NCBI RefSeq assembly: GCF_002019705.1
Contig: NZ_KV917377.1
Coordinates: 1,796,565-1,860,564 of the forward strand
Direction of reading: 5' to 3'
Origin: Shouchella patagoniensis
GTDB lineage: Bacteria; Bacillota; Bacilli; Bacillales; Bacillaceae_D
Length of the DNA stretch: 64,000 nucleotides
Under the pieces are notes generated by a model, which ran no database searches, was not told where the DNA came from, and saw nothing but the letters and a program-made list of their open reading frames with translations. Positions 18,423 to 26,068 of this stretch are shown here, piece by piece. Positions within the stretch are counted from its first letter, which is position 1, and every line of letters begins with the position of its first letter. A program made the translations under genes and the position numbers.

Positions 18423-19322
18423 CTAGTTTGCTTTTATAATATTTCTAGTTATTAGAAAATGATATAAGGCGCCTACCATTCCTGCTTGATTTTGGAAGTG
18501 ACATCGTTTAATTTCCGACAAATCTGCAAGCAACGGGTCAAGGTTCCTAACTCTTTTTTGCACTTCCGCTAAAAAGATTTCTTCCTCCGAAACTCCACCA
18601 CCTACCAATATTCGTTGAGGCGCATAACAAGCAATAATATTCGCGCAACTAACAGCAACCGAATCAAGAAAAGTGCTTACCGTATTTTTTATCTTCGTGT
18701 CTCCAGCTTTATACAGTTTGAAAAGAGTCTGACCATCGATAGGTTCTGTTCGATCCGAATTAACTCTACGCATTAATGGTCCCATGGCCGAAAATTCTCC
18801 GAAATTAACATTCTTATCGGTTTGGTCAGTCGTGAAATAACGTTTCATTAAACCATATTCACCAGCCATGCCTTTTACACCTCGGTAAAGTTGACCATTT
18901 ATAAAAACCGCCCCTCCGATCCCAGTTCCGATAATAAAGCAACTAAAGTTATCAATGCCTTGAGCGTTCCCTTTCCATCTCTCTGCAAGAGCAACGCAAT
19001 TCGCGTCATTCTCCATTTCAATTGGTATGTTTAAATACGCAAACGCTTCTTTTAGATGGACTTCTTGAAAATCTTTAACGGCACCACTTGTATACATCCA
19101 ACCAGATGCTGGCTCCAGCGCTCCAGGTACACTAAGCGCAAGACCTTCAATAGAAAAATCATCCATGTATGTTTTGCAAACGAAATCAATTGTTTTATAT
19201 ATTTCTCTCGTCCCGCTTTTAGGTGTGAGTTCTGATCCACTTATAATGATCTTGCTATCGGAATCCATGACTGCGTGTTTAATAGCCGTACCACCAATGT
19301 CAATTGCTATATACAACCCCAT
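18423..19322 (-). CDS. ROK-family sugar kinase, BglK-like
   Basis: 299 residues. The N-terminus YIAIDIGGTAIKHAVMD is the ATP-binding motif of ROK kinases, and ENDANCVALAERW and IGTGIGGAVFINGQLYRG hold the sugar-binding and catalytic Asp/Gly residues. The CxCGxxGC zinc motif of typical ROK glucokinases and NagC repressors is absent; GMAGEYGLM followed by a variable stretch is instead seen in beta-glucoside kinases such as BglK. No DNA-binding domain is present. The ATG at 19322 is chosen because AAGAGGG precedes it. It is not next to a matching transporter, so the substrate (a glucoside, glucose or another hexose) is open. Confidence 0.75.
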   Translation of the reverse strand: MGLYIAIDIGGTAIKHAVMDSDSKIIISGSELTPKSGTREIYKTIDFVCKTYMDDFSIEGLALSVPGALEPASGWMYTSGAVKDFQEVHLKEAFAYLNIPIEMENDANCVALAERWKGNAQGIDNFSCFIIGTGIGGAVFINGQLYRGVKGMAGEYGLMKRYFTTDQTDKNVNFGEFSAMGPLMRRVNSDRTEPIDGQTLFKLYKAGDTKIKNTVSTFLDSVAVSCANIIACYAPQRILVGGGVSEEEIFLAEVQKRVRNLDPLLADLSEIKRCHFQNQAGMVGALYHFLITRNIIKAN

Positions 19323-19482
19323 AATCAACCCTCTTTCCGTATTCAACTAAAATAACTCACAAACAACTATTCCTTTTATAGTTTGTATGCGTTCACTTCA
19401 CTTTATTTCTTATTATACACGGCGTTTCTGATTAAAACGATTACATCCTGTATAAACTGATACAAAAAAGGAGGGATAGAAC

Positions 19483-19632
19483 ATGCAAACTCCCCAACGA
19501 ACTATAATGAAGAGAACCAGTCAAAATAGATCAATAAACCCTCGGCTTTCTAGACATATACTCACTTATAGTCAATGGTATGACTCCGTTACAATTGAAC
19601 GAGCTCGAGAAGATTTAAAACAGATACATTAA
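19483..19632 (+). CDS. Small basic protein, 49 residues, unknown function
   Basis: ATG at 19483 with an excellent AAGGAGGG 8 bases upstream opens a frame of 49 codons ending in TAA. The product is basic and polar (MQTPQRTIMKRTSQNRS... at its start), with one Trp-Tyr pair near residue 33 and a helical acidic/basic tail, and has no membrane span. A terminator hairpin follows 10 bases later, so the gene has a complete unit of its own between the ROK kinase and hflX. The family is not recognised. Confidence 0.65.
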   Translation: MQTPQRTIMKRTSQNRSINPRLSRHILTYSQWYDSVTIERAREDLKQIH

Positions 19633-19641
19633 TAGATAAAC

Positions 19642-19697
19642 AAAAAAACTGCAATCCGATCGTTTATTCACTCCTAACGATCAGATGCAGTTTTTTA
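19642..19697. terminator. Bidirectional terminator, small gene/hflX
   Basis: Long imperfect inverted repeat: an outer AAAAAACTGCA/TGCAGTTTTTT stem and an inner GATCGTT/AACGATC stem, with T runs on both strands, between convergent genes. Confidence 0.75.
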
Positions 19698-19718
19698 TGC
19701 ACTAAATTCTGTCATATC

Positions 19719-20987
19719 TTATATTTGATATGCTTTAAGATCACTCATCTCTCTCTTGCGTACAATTGCTTGTATGTGCCAACCATCATCTTTTTCCACC
19801 TGCGACGTCACATGGGCATTTTCATTTAAATAAGCAACTGTTTTCCCTTCGTTATAAGGGATAAGGAAATCATATGTGCTCCAATCAGAAAACACAATTT
19901 CCCCTATCATATTTACTAACTCATCTAAACCTTGCTTGTTTTTTGCAGAAACAAATACTTCATTTCCTTGAATTCCAGTACTGGGATCAAGTGTTAGGTC
20001 GATCTTGTTATACACATAAATGAGTGGACGTTCAATATCCATTGACTTCAATGTTTCATTTGTCGTTTGGATCATTTCTTCATAATGTTCGTTTGAATAA
20101 TCAACAACATGAAGCAATACATCTGCTTCACGTGCTTCTTCCAACGTTGAACGAAATGCCTTTATTAAATGTGTTGGTAACTTGGAAACAAAGCCAACTG
20201 TATCAGCCATTAGAAAAGGTAGATTTTTCTTCCATTCTACACGTCGGACTGAAGTATCAAGTGTTGCAAATAGCATATCCAGCTCGAACACTCGTTTATG
20301 CTCTAAATCCTCATTATTTAACATGGCATTTAATAATGAAGACTTGCCTGCATTTGTATAGCCTACTAAAGCTACAACCGGCATACCTTTCTTTTTACGT
20401 TGCTGCCGTTGGACATCTCTGCGAGCAACCACTTCTTCTAATTCTTTTTCTAACCCATTTATACGGCTTTCTATTTTTCGACGATCTAGCTCTAATTTTG
20501 TTTCACCAGCTCCACGGTTTGCAAGACCAGCGCCACTTCCGCCTTGTCTGCTTAATGATGCTCTCATACCTACTAACCTTGGTAATAGATAATTTAACCG
20601 TGCAATTTCAACTTGAAGTTGAGCTTCTTTTGTTTTGGCACGTTCCCCAAATATATCGAGAATAAGCATTGTGCGATCATATACCGTGACCTCAAGCTTT
20701 TTTTCAAGATTCCTGATTTGTGAAGGCGAAAGCTCATCATTAAATATAACAAGTGTTACATCTAACTCTTCACACATTGCACGTAGCTCTTCTACTTTTC
20801 CAGTACCAATGTACGTAGCATGATTTGGTGTCTGCAATTTTTGTGATACCTGAGCAACTGTTCTTAAATCAAGAGCTTCAGTTAATTGAACAAGTTCCTC
20901 CATTGAGTAAACAAAATCTCTATCTTGTTGTAATTCAACACCAACAATAATTGTTTCTTGGATATCTCTTTTTTCTTGATTGTACAT
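19719..20987 (-). CDS. hflX: Ribosome-associated GTPase HflX
   Basis: 422 residues. The N-terminal nucleotide-binding domain has THATYIGTGKVEEL, a helical linker carries the GxGETKLELDRR motif, and the G domain has GYTNAGKSSLLNA (P-loop), DTVGFVSKLP and NKID. HflX binds the 50S subunit and splits or rescues stalled ribosomes; in Listeria a related HflXr gives resistance to macrolides and lincosamides. GGAGG stands 6 bases before the ATG. The 5' region holds a possible 11-codon leader ORF and a hairpin next to the ribosome site (see separate entries). Confidence 0.93.
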   Translation of the reverse strand: MYNQEKRDIQETIIVGVELQQDRDFVYSMEELVQLTEALDLRTVAQVSQKLQTPNHATYIGTGKVEELRAMCEELDVTLVIFNDELSPSQIRNLEKKLEVTVYDRTMLILDIFGERAKTKEAQLQVEIARLNYLLPRLVGMRASLSRQGGSGAGLANRGAGETKLELDRRKIESRINGLEKELEEVVARRDVQRQQRKKKGMPVVALVGYTNAGKSSLLNAMLNNEDLEHKRVFELDMLFATLDTSVRRVEWKKNLPFLMADTVGFVSKLPTHLIKAFRSTLEEAREADVLLHVVDYSNEHYEEMIQTTNETLKSMDIERPLIYVYNKIDLTLDPSTGIQGNEVFVSAKNKQGLDELVNMIGEIVFSDWSTYDFLIPYNEGKTVAYLNENAHVTSQVEKDDGWHIQAIVRKREMSDLKAYQI

Positions 20988-20999
20988 TTAAGTCCTCCA

Positions 21000-21033
21000 T
21001 TTGTTATGACTTATCCTTTTTCTACATAACAAA
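21000..21033 (-). promoter_or_regulatory. Hairpin adjoining the hflX ribosome site
   Basis: On the minus strand TTTGTTATG (21033-21025) pairs perfectly with CATAACAAA (21008-21000). The 3' arm ends one base before the GGAGG of hflX, so folding should restrict ribosome access. Confidence 0.5.
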
Positions 21034-21148
21034 ATACACACGCCTTCGCCTGTGCGCAAACGAGGATCATATGAGTTAGAAGTTCGCCTTTCATTGTTTC
21101 TAGACAGACTTCTCCCATTTACACGGTTCGAAGTTTCGTGATATTTAA

Positions 21149-21184
21149 TTAGTAACCTACGACTGCCCAGAAATCAATCATCAT
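21149..21184 (-). CDS. Possible 11-codon leader peptide of hflX
   Basis: TAGGAGG, 6 bases, then ATG ATG and an 11-codon frame reading MMIDFWAVVGY with a TAA stop. It lies 160 bases before hflX on the same strand. A promoter-like pair precedes it with about 20 bases of 5' leader. Leader ORFs ahead of antibiotic-inducible ribosome-protection and rescue genes are a known theme. Whether it is translated is unproven. Confidence 0.4.
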   Translation of the reverse strand: MMIDFWAVVGY

Positions 21185-21212
21185 CCGAAGCCTCCTAAAT
21201 TTGATTAATCGT

Positions 21213-21241
21213 ATCGTACCACTCTATTCTAGCTAACGCAA
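21213..21241 (-). promoter_or_regulatory. Possible promoter of hflX and its leader
   Basis: On the minus strand TTGCGT (21241-21236), a 17-base spacer and TACGAT (21218-21213). Each box matches consensus at 4 of 6 bases. Confidence 0.4.
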
Positions 21242-21263
21242 TGGTTGAGAGATCAGACACACT

Positions 21264-22151
21264 TTACTTATTCTGAATCTTCCGCTCACGTTTTTTTAAT
21301 GATTGTAACAATAAATAATTTAGGATTTCAGGTTCTTCATGATGCACCCAATGTGTAGCCCCGTCAATAAAGGATACGTCCACTTCGTTACAACGTTTTG
21401 CACTCTCTTTTGCTAAGCGTTTAGATAAAAAAGGGTCATTTATCCCCCAAATAATATGCGTTGGTACGTTTATTGGTAAATCAATTTGCTTAAAGCCCGC
21501 TTGAACTTGGAATCTTAAAGCACGATACCAATTCAACATCCCTGTTAATGCACCAGGTTTCTTCCAAGCTTCTTGATACTTCGCTAAGTCATACTCCATA
21601 AAAGCATGATTCTTCCCGGTCATTGCCAACCCTTTTGCCATATAGTGAAACCGTCCACTTGCCATTAATTTTTCAGGAATAACTGGTAATTGAAAAAGAA
21701 GCATATAAGCACTTCTGATTAACTGGCTAGGCTTCCGTATCATTACACGAGGCATATCTGCAGGGTGAGGAATATTTATCGCAATTAATTTTTCTATTCT
21801 CTCCGGTCTTGTTGCCGCTAAATGCCAGGCTACAGCTCCACCCCAATCATGACCAATCAATATAGCCTTCTCTCTACCTAAAGCGTCTATAAACGCTTCA
21901 CAATCATCCCTGAGTGTCCAAAGTGTATATGACTCTATATCTTGAGGCTTATCGGACTGATTATAGCCGCGTTGGTCAGGTACCACTACATAATAACCAG
22001 CATCCGCAAGCTCATTAATTTGATGCCGAAAGCCAAACCAAAACTCCGGAAAACCGTGTAACATCAATACAAGCTTACCATTTTTTGGTCCTGCACAAAC
22101 CATATGAAAGCTATGTCCATTCGCTTCTATTATTTTGTGTTCATATTTCAT
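21264..22151 (-). CDS. Alpha/beta hydrolase, epoxide-hydrolase-like
   Basis: 295 residues. HGFPEFWFGFRHQ (oxyanion region), GHDWGGAVAW (nucleophile Asp instead of Ser), GINDPFLSK (acid) and THWVHHEEP (His) are the motifs of epoxide hydrolases and haloalkane dehalogenases. The Asp nucleophile and HGFPE favour an epoxide hydrolase opening epoxides to diols. No neighbour suggests a pathway. It is cytoplasmic, with no signal peptide. The ATG at 22151 follows an AAGGGTGTGG site. Confidence 0.82.
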   Translation of the reverse strand: MKYEHKIIEANGHSFHMVCAGPKNGKLVLMLHGFPEFWFGFRHQINELADAGYYVVVPDQRGYNQSDKPQDIESYTLWTLRDDCEAFIDALGREKAILIGHDWGGAVAWHLAATRPERIEKLIAINIPHPADMPRVMIRKPSQLIRSAYMLLFQLPVIPEKLMASGRFHYMAKGLAMTGKNHAFMEYDLAKYQEAWKKPGALTGMLNWYRALRFQVQAGFKQIDLPINVPTHIIWGINDPFLSKRLAKESAKRCNEVDVSFIDGATHWVHHEEPEILNYLLLQSLKKRERKIQNK

Positions 22152-22237
22152 TTTTTACCACACCCTTTGTTTAATATTAAATATGTACCCAAAGGTTGTC
22201 TGCTTCATGCTTCATATTCTTTCTTTTCAAGAAATAC

Positions 22238-22266
22238 TTGACGATTTCCTTTCCACTGCGTATACT
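22238..22266 (+). promoter_or_regulatory. Promoter of the Mn riboswitch/terC unit
   Basis: TTGACG at 22238-22243, a 17-base spacer and TATACT at 22261-22266. It places the transcript start near 22273, about 15 bases before the aptamer. Confidence 0.8.
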
Positions 22267-22287
22267 AAAAATAATTTAATAGCATTC

Positions 22288-22406
22288 CTTCAAAGGGGAG
22301 TAGCTGCAAGTTTTATATACTTGAACCAAAGTCGTCATTACGTGGATTCTGTCCACCGGCTTTGTTTGGCATGATACATATTAATGTCTAGCAAGACCTT
22401 TGCCTC
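22288..22406 (+). ncRNA. yybP-ykoY manganese riboswitch
   Basis: The sequence has the family hallmarks: AAAGGGGAGTAGCT at the 5' side (22292-22305), a central GTCGTCATTACGTGG...CCACCGGCTTTG region and the 3' partner AGCAAGACCTTTG that closes the long P1 stem. The aptamer's 3' strand is shared with the terminator that follows, so Mn2+ binding should free the downstream arm and allow read-through. The gene under it, a TerC-family exporter, is the usual target. Confidence 0.92.
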
Positions 22407-22433
22407 GTTTCAACCAAGGCAGAGGTCTTTTTT
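22393..22433 (+). terminator. Riboswitch-controlled terminator before terC
   Basis: AAGACCTTTGCCT (22393-22405) pairs with AGGCAGAGGTCTT (22417-22429), followed by Ts. Its 5' arm is also the aptamer's closing strand. Confidence 0.85.
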
Positions 22434-22497
22434 ATGTGTTTTTTTCCTCTCTTTGGTTAAACGTTAGGAGTGAAATATAAGAGAGGCGAGTGAAGAT

Positions 22498-23307
22498 ATG
22501 GATGCATCTTTATTAATGGAGTACAGTTGGGTATTGCTTGTCTTAATCGCTTTAGAAGGAATTCTCGCCGCTGATAATGCTCTAGTTTTAGCAATCATGG
22601 TTAAACATCTACCAGAAAAAGAACGTAAAAAAGCATTATTTTATGGGTTAGCTGGAGCATTTGTTTTTAGACTCCTATCCCTTTTTGTCATATCTTTTTT
22701 AGTCGACATTTGGCAAGTTCAAGCACTTGGAGCTTTATATCTCTTATTTATTGCCTTAAATCACTTGTATCGAAAACATGTTGTTTCAAAACAAGAAGCT
22801 TCTGCTGGCATAACCAAAGTAAAGAAGGGGAGTGGCTTTTGGACAACTGTTTTAAAAGTAGAAATTGCGGATATTGCTTTTGCCGTAGATTCAATCTTAG
22901 CTGCGGTTGCGCTAGCAACCGCACTAACACCTACAGGGATCGGAACAGTAGGCAGTATGGACGTTGGGCAGTTTGTCGTGGTTTTCTTAGGTGGGTTCAT
23001 TGGTCTATTGATCATGAGGTTTGCAGCTTCGAAATTTGTTATTCTACTTCAGAAAAGACCTGGGCTTGAAACTGCTGCTTTCATTATTGTTGGCTGGGTT
23101 GGGATTAAACTTTCGGTTCAAGTACTTGCTCATGAATCAATCGGAATCATTCCACATGACTTCCCTCACTCTACAATGTGGAAATTATTCTTCTATAGTG
23201 TCCTTGTATTAATCGTTCTTGGCGGTTGGTTCTTATCTAAAAAGCCAGCACCTTCCGAAGAAGAGAAACCCGAAATCGAAAAACGCGCAGAAAATAAAGT
23301 ACAATAA
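22498..23307 (+). CDS. TerC-family manganese exporter (YkoY/MeeY-like)
   Basis: 269 residues with about seven to nine membrane spans. LEGILAADNALVLAIMVKHL and KVEIADIAFAVDSILAA carry the acidic residues (Glu/Asp-Asn and Asp) typical of TerC proteins. Bacillus YkoY (MeeY) and YceF (MeeF) export Mn2+ and help metallate secreted proteins. Control by a Mn2+ riboswitch supports this function. The C-terminal tail is charged and cytoplasmic. The ATG lies about 7-8 bases after GAGGCGAG. Confidence 0.88.
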   Translation: MDASLLMEYSWVLLVLIALEGILAADNALVLAIMVKHLPEKERKKALFYGLAGAFVFRLLSLFVISFLVDIWQVQALGALYLLFIALNHLYRKHVVSKQEASAGITKVKKGSGFWTTVLKVEIADIAFAVDSILAAVALATALTPTGIGTVGSMDVGQFVVVFLGGFIGLLIMRFAASKFVILLQKRPGLETAAFIIVGWVGIKLSVQVLAHESIGIIPHDFPHSTMWKLFFYSVLVLIVLGGWFLSKKPAPSEEEKPEIEKRAENKVQ

Positions 23308-23342
23308 AAAAGCAGCCATATGGCTGCTTTTTTATTGTACTT
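23297..23342. terminator. 46-bp perfect palindromic terminator shared by terC and PTS IIC genes
   Basis: Positions 23297-23342 form an uninterrupted 46-bp palindrome centred at 23319/23320. The two stop codons of the convergent genes (23305-23307 on plus, 23334-23332 on minus) lie within the stem, as do the A and T runs, so it can terminate both transcripts. Confidence 0.9.
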
Positions 23343-24345
23343 CTATATGCAAATCCCCTGTTTTCGTCCAGCTTGCTCTCTTTAAAAGCTGGAATAAAAG
23401 AAGTGAAATGATACCGGGTAGAATAACTCCAACACCAATAAAGATAAGTAACCCCGTTGCTCCTTGTGTTGAAAAGATCGTTATAGGTGCAATTAATGAA
23501 TTGAGTCCAAGACCCGCTAATTCGTATGATACTTGAAAATTAAACCATAATGTTCCTAAAGGTGCGCATACAAGAGCAGCGATAAAAGGTGGAATACATA
23601 GCCTTGGGTTCTTAATTAAATTTGGAAATTGTACTTTGGGTGTAACAAGACCCTGAGCGATTAAAGCTCCTGCATCATTCTGTTTCCAAGACATCAATGT
23701 AAAACCAACAAATTGAGCCGTACATCCAATTAAAGCCGCTGCACTAGAAATTGGGTCCATTTGCAATGCAATTGCGAGAGCTGCAGATGAAGCTGGTGTC
23801 ATTAAAAGGACACTCCAGACTAAAGCGATCACCATCGGCGCTATTATAGGAGACCCTTGGACAGAAAGAGCTAGTTGCCCACTCATCCATTCAAGCATTG
23901 GAGTTGTAATAGCAGCCATTAAAACGCCTACTAGCCCCCCTACAAAAACTGCTGAAAAAGGAATCGCCATCATATCTAATTTTGTTTTACCAGCTACCCG
24001 CTTACCAACGTAAGTTGCAGCAACTGCTGCAATGACTGCACTAACAGGTTGTCCTGGAGCAATCGTATACAACCCATCTACAACCTGTATCGCTGCCCCT
24101 CCTACTGTGCTTGCTGCCATGGCAGAATAAATGACTAGTGTATTCCCCCCTAATTGGTATGCAATGCCTGCACCTATAGCGGGAGCTAAAAGAACTTTTG
24201 TAACTTCGCCAATTGTTACCAGTGCTCCAAACCCTAATATATTACCAAAAGATTCAAATAACAAACCGATTCCTAACGTAACCAAAACCGCATTTGCAAT
24301 ACCTGCCGATGCTTTATACATTCGACTAATCATGTAATCCTTCAT
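23332..24345 (-). CDS. PTS IIC-like membrane protein (EIIC_2 family), orphan
   Basis: 337 residues with about ten hydrophobic spans rich in Gly and Ala, for example LVTLGIGLLFESFGNILG and LLMTPASSAALAIALQMDPIS. I recognise it as the PTS_EIIC_2 type of sugar-PTS-like integral protein. No IIA or IIB domain or gene is near, so it may not work as a phosphotransferase; some of these proteins are of unknown substrate. The ATG at 24345 has GGAGAG 5 bases upstream; a GTG at 24357 would overlap that site. Confidence 0.7.
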   Translation of the reverse strand: MKDYMISRMYKASAGIANAVLVTLGIGLLFESFGNILGFGALVTIGEVTKVLLAPAIGAGIAYQLGGNTLVIYSAMAASTVGGAAIQVVDGLYTIAPGQPVSAVIAAVAATYVGKRVAGKTKLDMMAIPFSAVFVGGLVGVLMAAITTPMLEWMSGQLALSVQGSPIIAPMVIALVWSVLLMTPASSAALAIALQMDPISSAAALIGCTAQFVGFTLMSWKQNDAGALIAQGLVTPKVQFPNLIKNPRLCIPPFIAALVCAPLGTLWFNFQVSYELAGLGLNSLIAPITIFSTQGATGLLIFIGVGVILPGIISLLLFQLLKRASWTKTGDLHIEVQ

Positions 24346-24454
24346 GTTGCTCTCCACTCCAATGATGTCTTATTTATCTGTCTTTTTATATAAAGAGCAT
24401 CATATCACCGTTGAAAACATCTTGTAAATCCTTTTTTATTATTCCATTAATAAA

Positions 24455-24486
24455 TCCAAGCTGAGCGACTAGTCACTCAGCTTGGA
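24455..24486. repeat. 32-bp inverted repeat between PTS IIC gene and tenA
   Basis: An 11-bp outer stem (24455-24465 with 24476-24486) continues inward through one C-A (plus) or U-G (minus) pair into GACTAGTC. On the minus strand the stem is continuous. There is no T run next to it. It could be an operator, an RNA element or a dispersed palindrome. The rest of 24358-24600 is AT-rich and shows nothing else. Confidence 0.5.
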
Positions 24487-24625
24487 CCATTACTCTCCGT
24501 AATGATTTACGATTTAATAATGATTTTCTTTTTTAGTGGTTACAAATGAATATATTCCCATTTAGTATTGTTTAAACGCCATATAGTTGCAAGAATTATA
24601 TGAATATGTTTCACTTGTATCATAA

Positions 24626-24708
24626 CCACTAGGGGAGTCTTTTGACTGAGAAAAGCCCAGCTTTGACCCTTTGAACCTGATCTGGCTTATACCAGCGTAG
24701 GAAAGTGG
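24626..24708 (+). ncRNA. TPP riboswitch (THI element)
   Basis: CCAC...AGGGGAGTC, GACTGAGA, CCCTTTGAACCTGATCTGG and ACCAGCGTAGGAAAGTGG are the conserved thi-box segments in the right order, closed by CCAC/GTGG. It lies 83 bases before tenA. The downstream platform has no clear terminator. CTAGTGG at 24767-24773, beside the tenA ribosome site, is complementary to the 5' strand CCACTAG (24626-24632). This suggests that translation is controlled. Confidence 0.95.
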
Positions 24709-24790
24709 AGTAGCTGATTTTTTATGTTATACCTCAGCCACCTCTTCTTGCCCTAGGTTCATTACACTAGTGGAATAAAGGAGGATAACG

Positions 24791-25471
24791 ATGAGTTTTA
24801 GTAAAGAATTACGTCAAGCAGCAAACCCCATTTTCGAGGCCATTTTATCACACCCTTTTGTTGAAGGAATTGGCAAAGGGCACCTTCCCGCAGAATCACT
24901 TATCCATTATGTAAAACAAGACTTTGAGTATTTGAATACGTTCATGCAAATTTACGGCATTGCTATTAGCCGTAGTACAAACCGCGAAGATATTGCGATG
25001 TTTTCTGAGCAAATTTCGTTTGTTCTACATAGCGAAGTTCATCCTCACAATAATTTCTGTCAAGTCGCAAACGTCCGTTATGAAGAGCTCCAATATGAAC
25101 CTCTAGCCCCTACTGCCCACCATTACACACGTCATATGATTGATGTCGCAAATAAAGGTACACTCGCTGAAATCCTTGCAGTATTATTGCCATGCCCGTG
25201 GACCTATCAAGTTATTGGTGATTACCTCTATGACAAAATTAAACCGGACAAAGCACATCGGTTTTATGATTGGATTACTTTTTACCGATCTGGTGGCGAA
25301 ATGCGTGTAACCGACCAATTTTGTGCTCGTCTGGACGAACTAGCTCTTCTCGCTTCAGAACAAGAGAAAGAACGAATGAAAGACCACTTTATTAAAAGTT
25401 GTCAACTCGAATATGCATTTTGGGAAATGGCTTACACTGTAGAAAAATGGCCAGTACAGTTAATTCGATAA
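24791..25471 (+). CDS. tenA: Aminopyrimidine aminohydrolase/thiaminase II
   Basis: 226 residues, all-helical TenA fold. Asp44 (KQDFEYL) and Cys135 (LLPCPWTYQ) sit at the numbers of the catalytic residues of B. subtilis TenA, and Glu207 (QLEYAFWEMA) is the likely third residue. The enzyme hydrolyses 4-amino-5-aminomethyl-2-methylpyrimidine, salvaging the pyrimidine half of broken-down thiamine. This salvage is typical of organisms in alkaline soil, where thiamine degrades. AAAGGAGGATAACG precedes the ATG. Expression is under the TPP riboswitch. Confidence 0.93.
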   Translation: MSFSKELRQAANPIFEAILSHPFVEGIGKGHLPAESLIHYVKQDFEYLNTFMQIYGIAISRSTNREDIAMFSEQISFVLHSEVHPHNNFCQVANVRYEELQYEPLAPTAHHYTRHMIDVANKGTLAEILAVLLPCPWTYQVIGDYLYDKIKPDKAHRFYDWITFYRSGGEMRVTDQFCARLDELALLASEQEKERMKDHFIKSCQLEYAFWEMAYTVEKWPVQLIR

Positions 25472-25472
25472 G

Positions 25473-26048
25473 ATGAGCCATATATGGTACGCCAGTTACG
25501 GTTCTAATTTAATGGAAGAACGTTTTTTATGCTATATAAAAGGAGGCAAACCCCTTGGTTCACAATTGTTCGAAAAAGGTGCAAGAAATACAAGTGATCC
25601 TTTAAAATCCAAGATGTTTACACTTTCTCATCGCCTCTATTTTGCTAAAGATAAAAGCAAATGGGGCAGGGGAGGTGTTGCTTTTATTGAAAATGAGTCT
25701 AATGTTCATGTAACAACTTACTCAAAAGCTTACTTAATTACAACCGAACAGTTTACCGATATCGTCGCCCAAGAAAATGGACTTTCCACTCTACACATTG
25801 ATTATCATTCTTTTTATAAAAAAGGCTTCTTAGATATAGTTGATGGGTGGTATGGACGCCTCTTGTCTATTGGCGAAATAGATAACATCCCAGTTGCCAC
25901 ATTCACTTCACCAGAAGATTTAGATCTGTCGCAACGTTTCCCACCAGCACAACCGTATGTGGCAGTCATTTTGAATGGATTGCAAGAACTTGGCCTCACC
26001 CTTGAAGAAAGCATCTCATATTTAAAAAACCACTACCCTGGCCATTAA
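25473..26048 (+). CDS. Gamma-glutamylcyclotransferase-like protein
   Basis: 191 residues. The N-terminal YASYGSNL is the signature of the GGCT-like fold, followed by LYFAKDKSKWGRGGVAFIE and a mid-protein region with acidic residues (QENGLS, DIVDGWYGRL). Members cleave gamma-glutamyl amines or peptides to 5-oxoproline; the substrate here is unknown. The start follows the tenA stop by one base with little ribosome site of its own, so it depends on tenA translation. It therefore sits inside the TPP riboswitch operon. Confidence 0.72.
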   Translation: MSHIWYASYGSNLMEERFLCYIKGGKPLGSQLFEKGARNTSDPLKSKMFTLSHRLYFAKDKSKWGRGGVAFIENESNVHVTTYSKAYLITTEQFTDIVAQENGLSTLHIDYHSFYKKGFLDIVDGWYGRLLSIGEIDNIPVATFTSPEDLDLSQRFPPAQPYVAVILNGLQELGLTLEESISYLKNHYPGH

Positions 26049-26066
26049 AAATCCAGGGTAGTGGTT
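26028..26066. terminator. Bidirectional terminator, GGCT/tasA
   Basis: A perfect 14-bp stem (26028-26041 with 26053-26066), loop of 11, with T tracts on both sides, between convergent genes. Confidence 0.9.
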
Positions 26067-26068
26067 CT

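Noticed and set aside
22135-22374. 79-codon plus-strand ORF before the TerC-family gene
   Set aside because: It overlaps the promoter and the manganese riboswitch; the conserved RNA explains the sequence.
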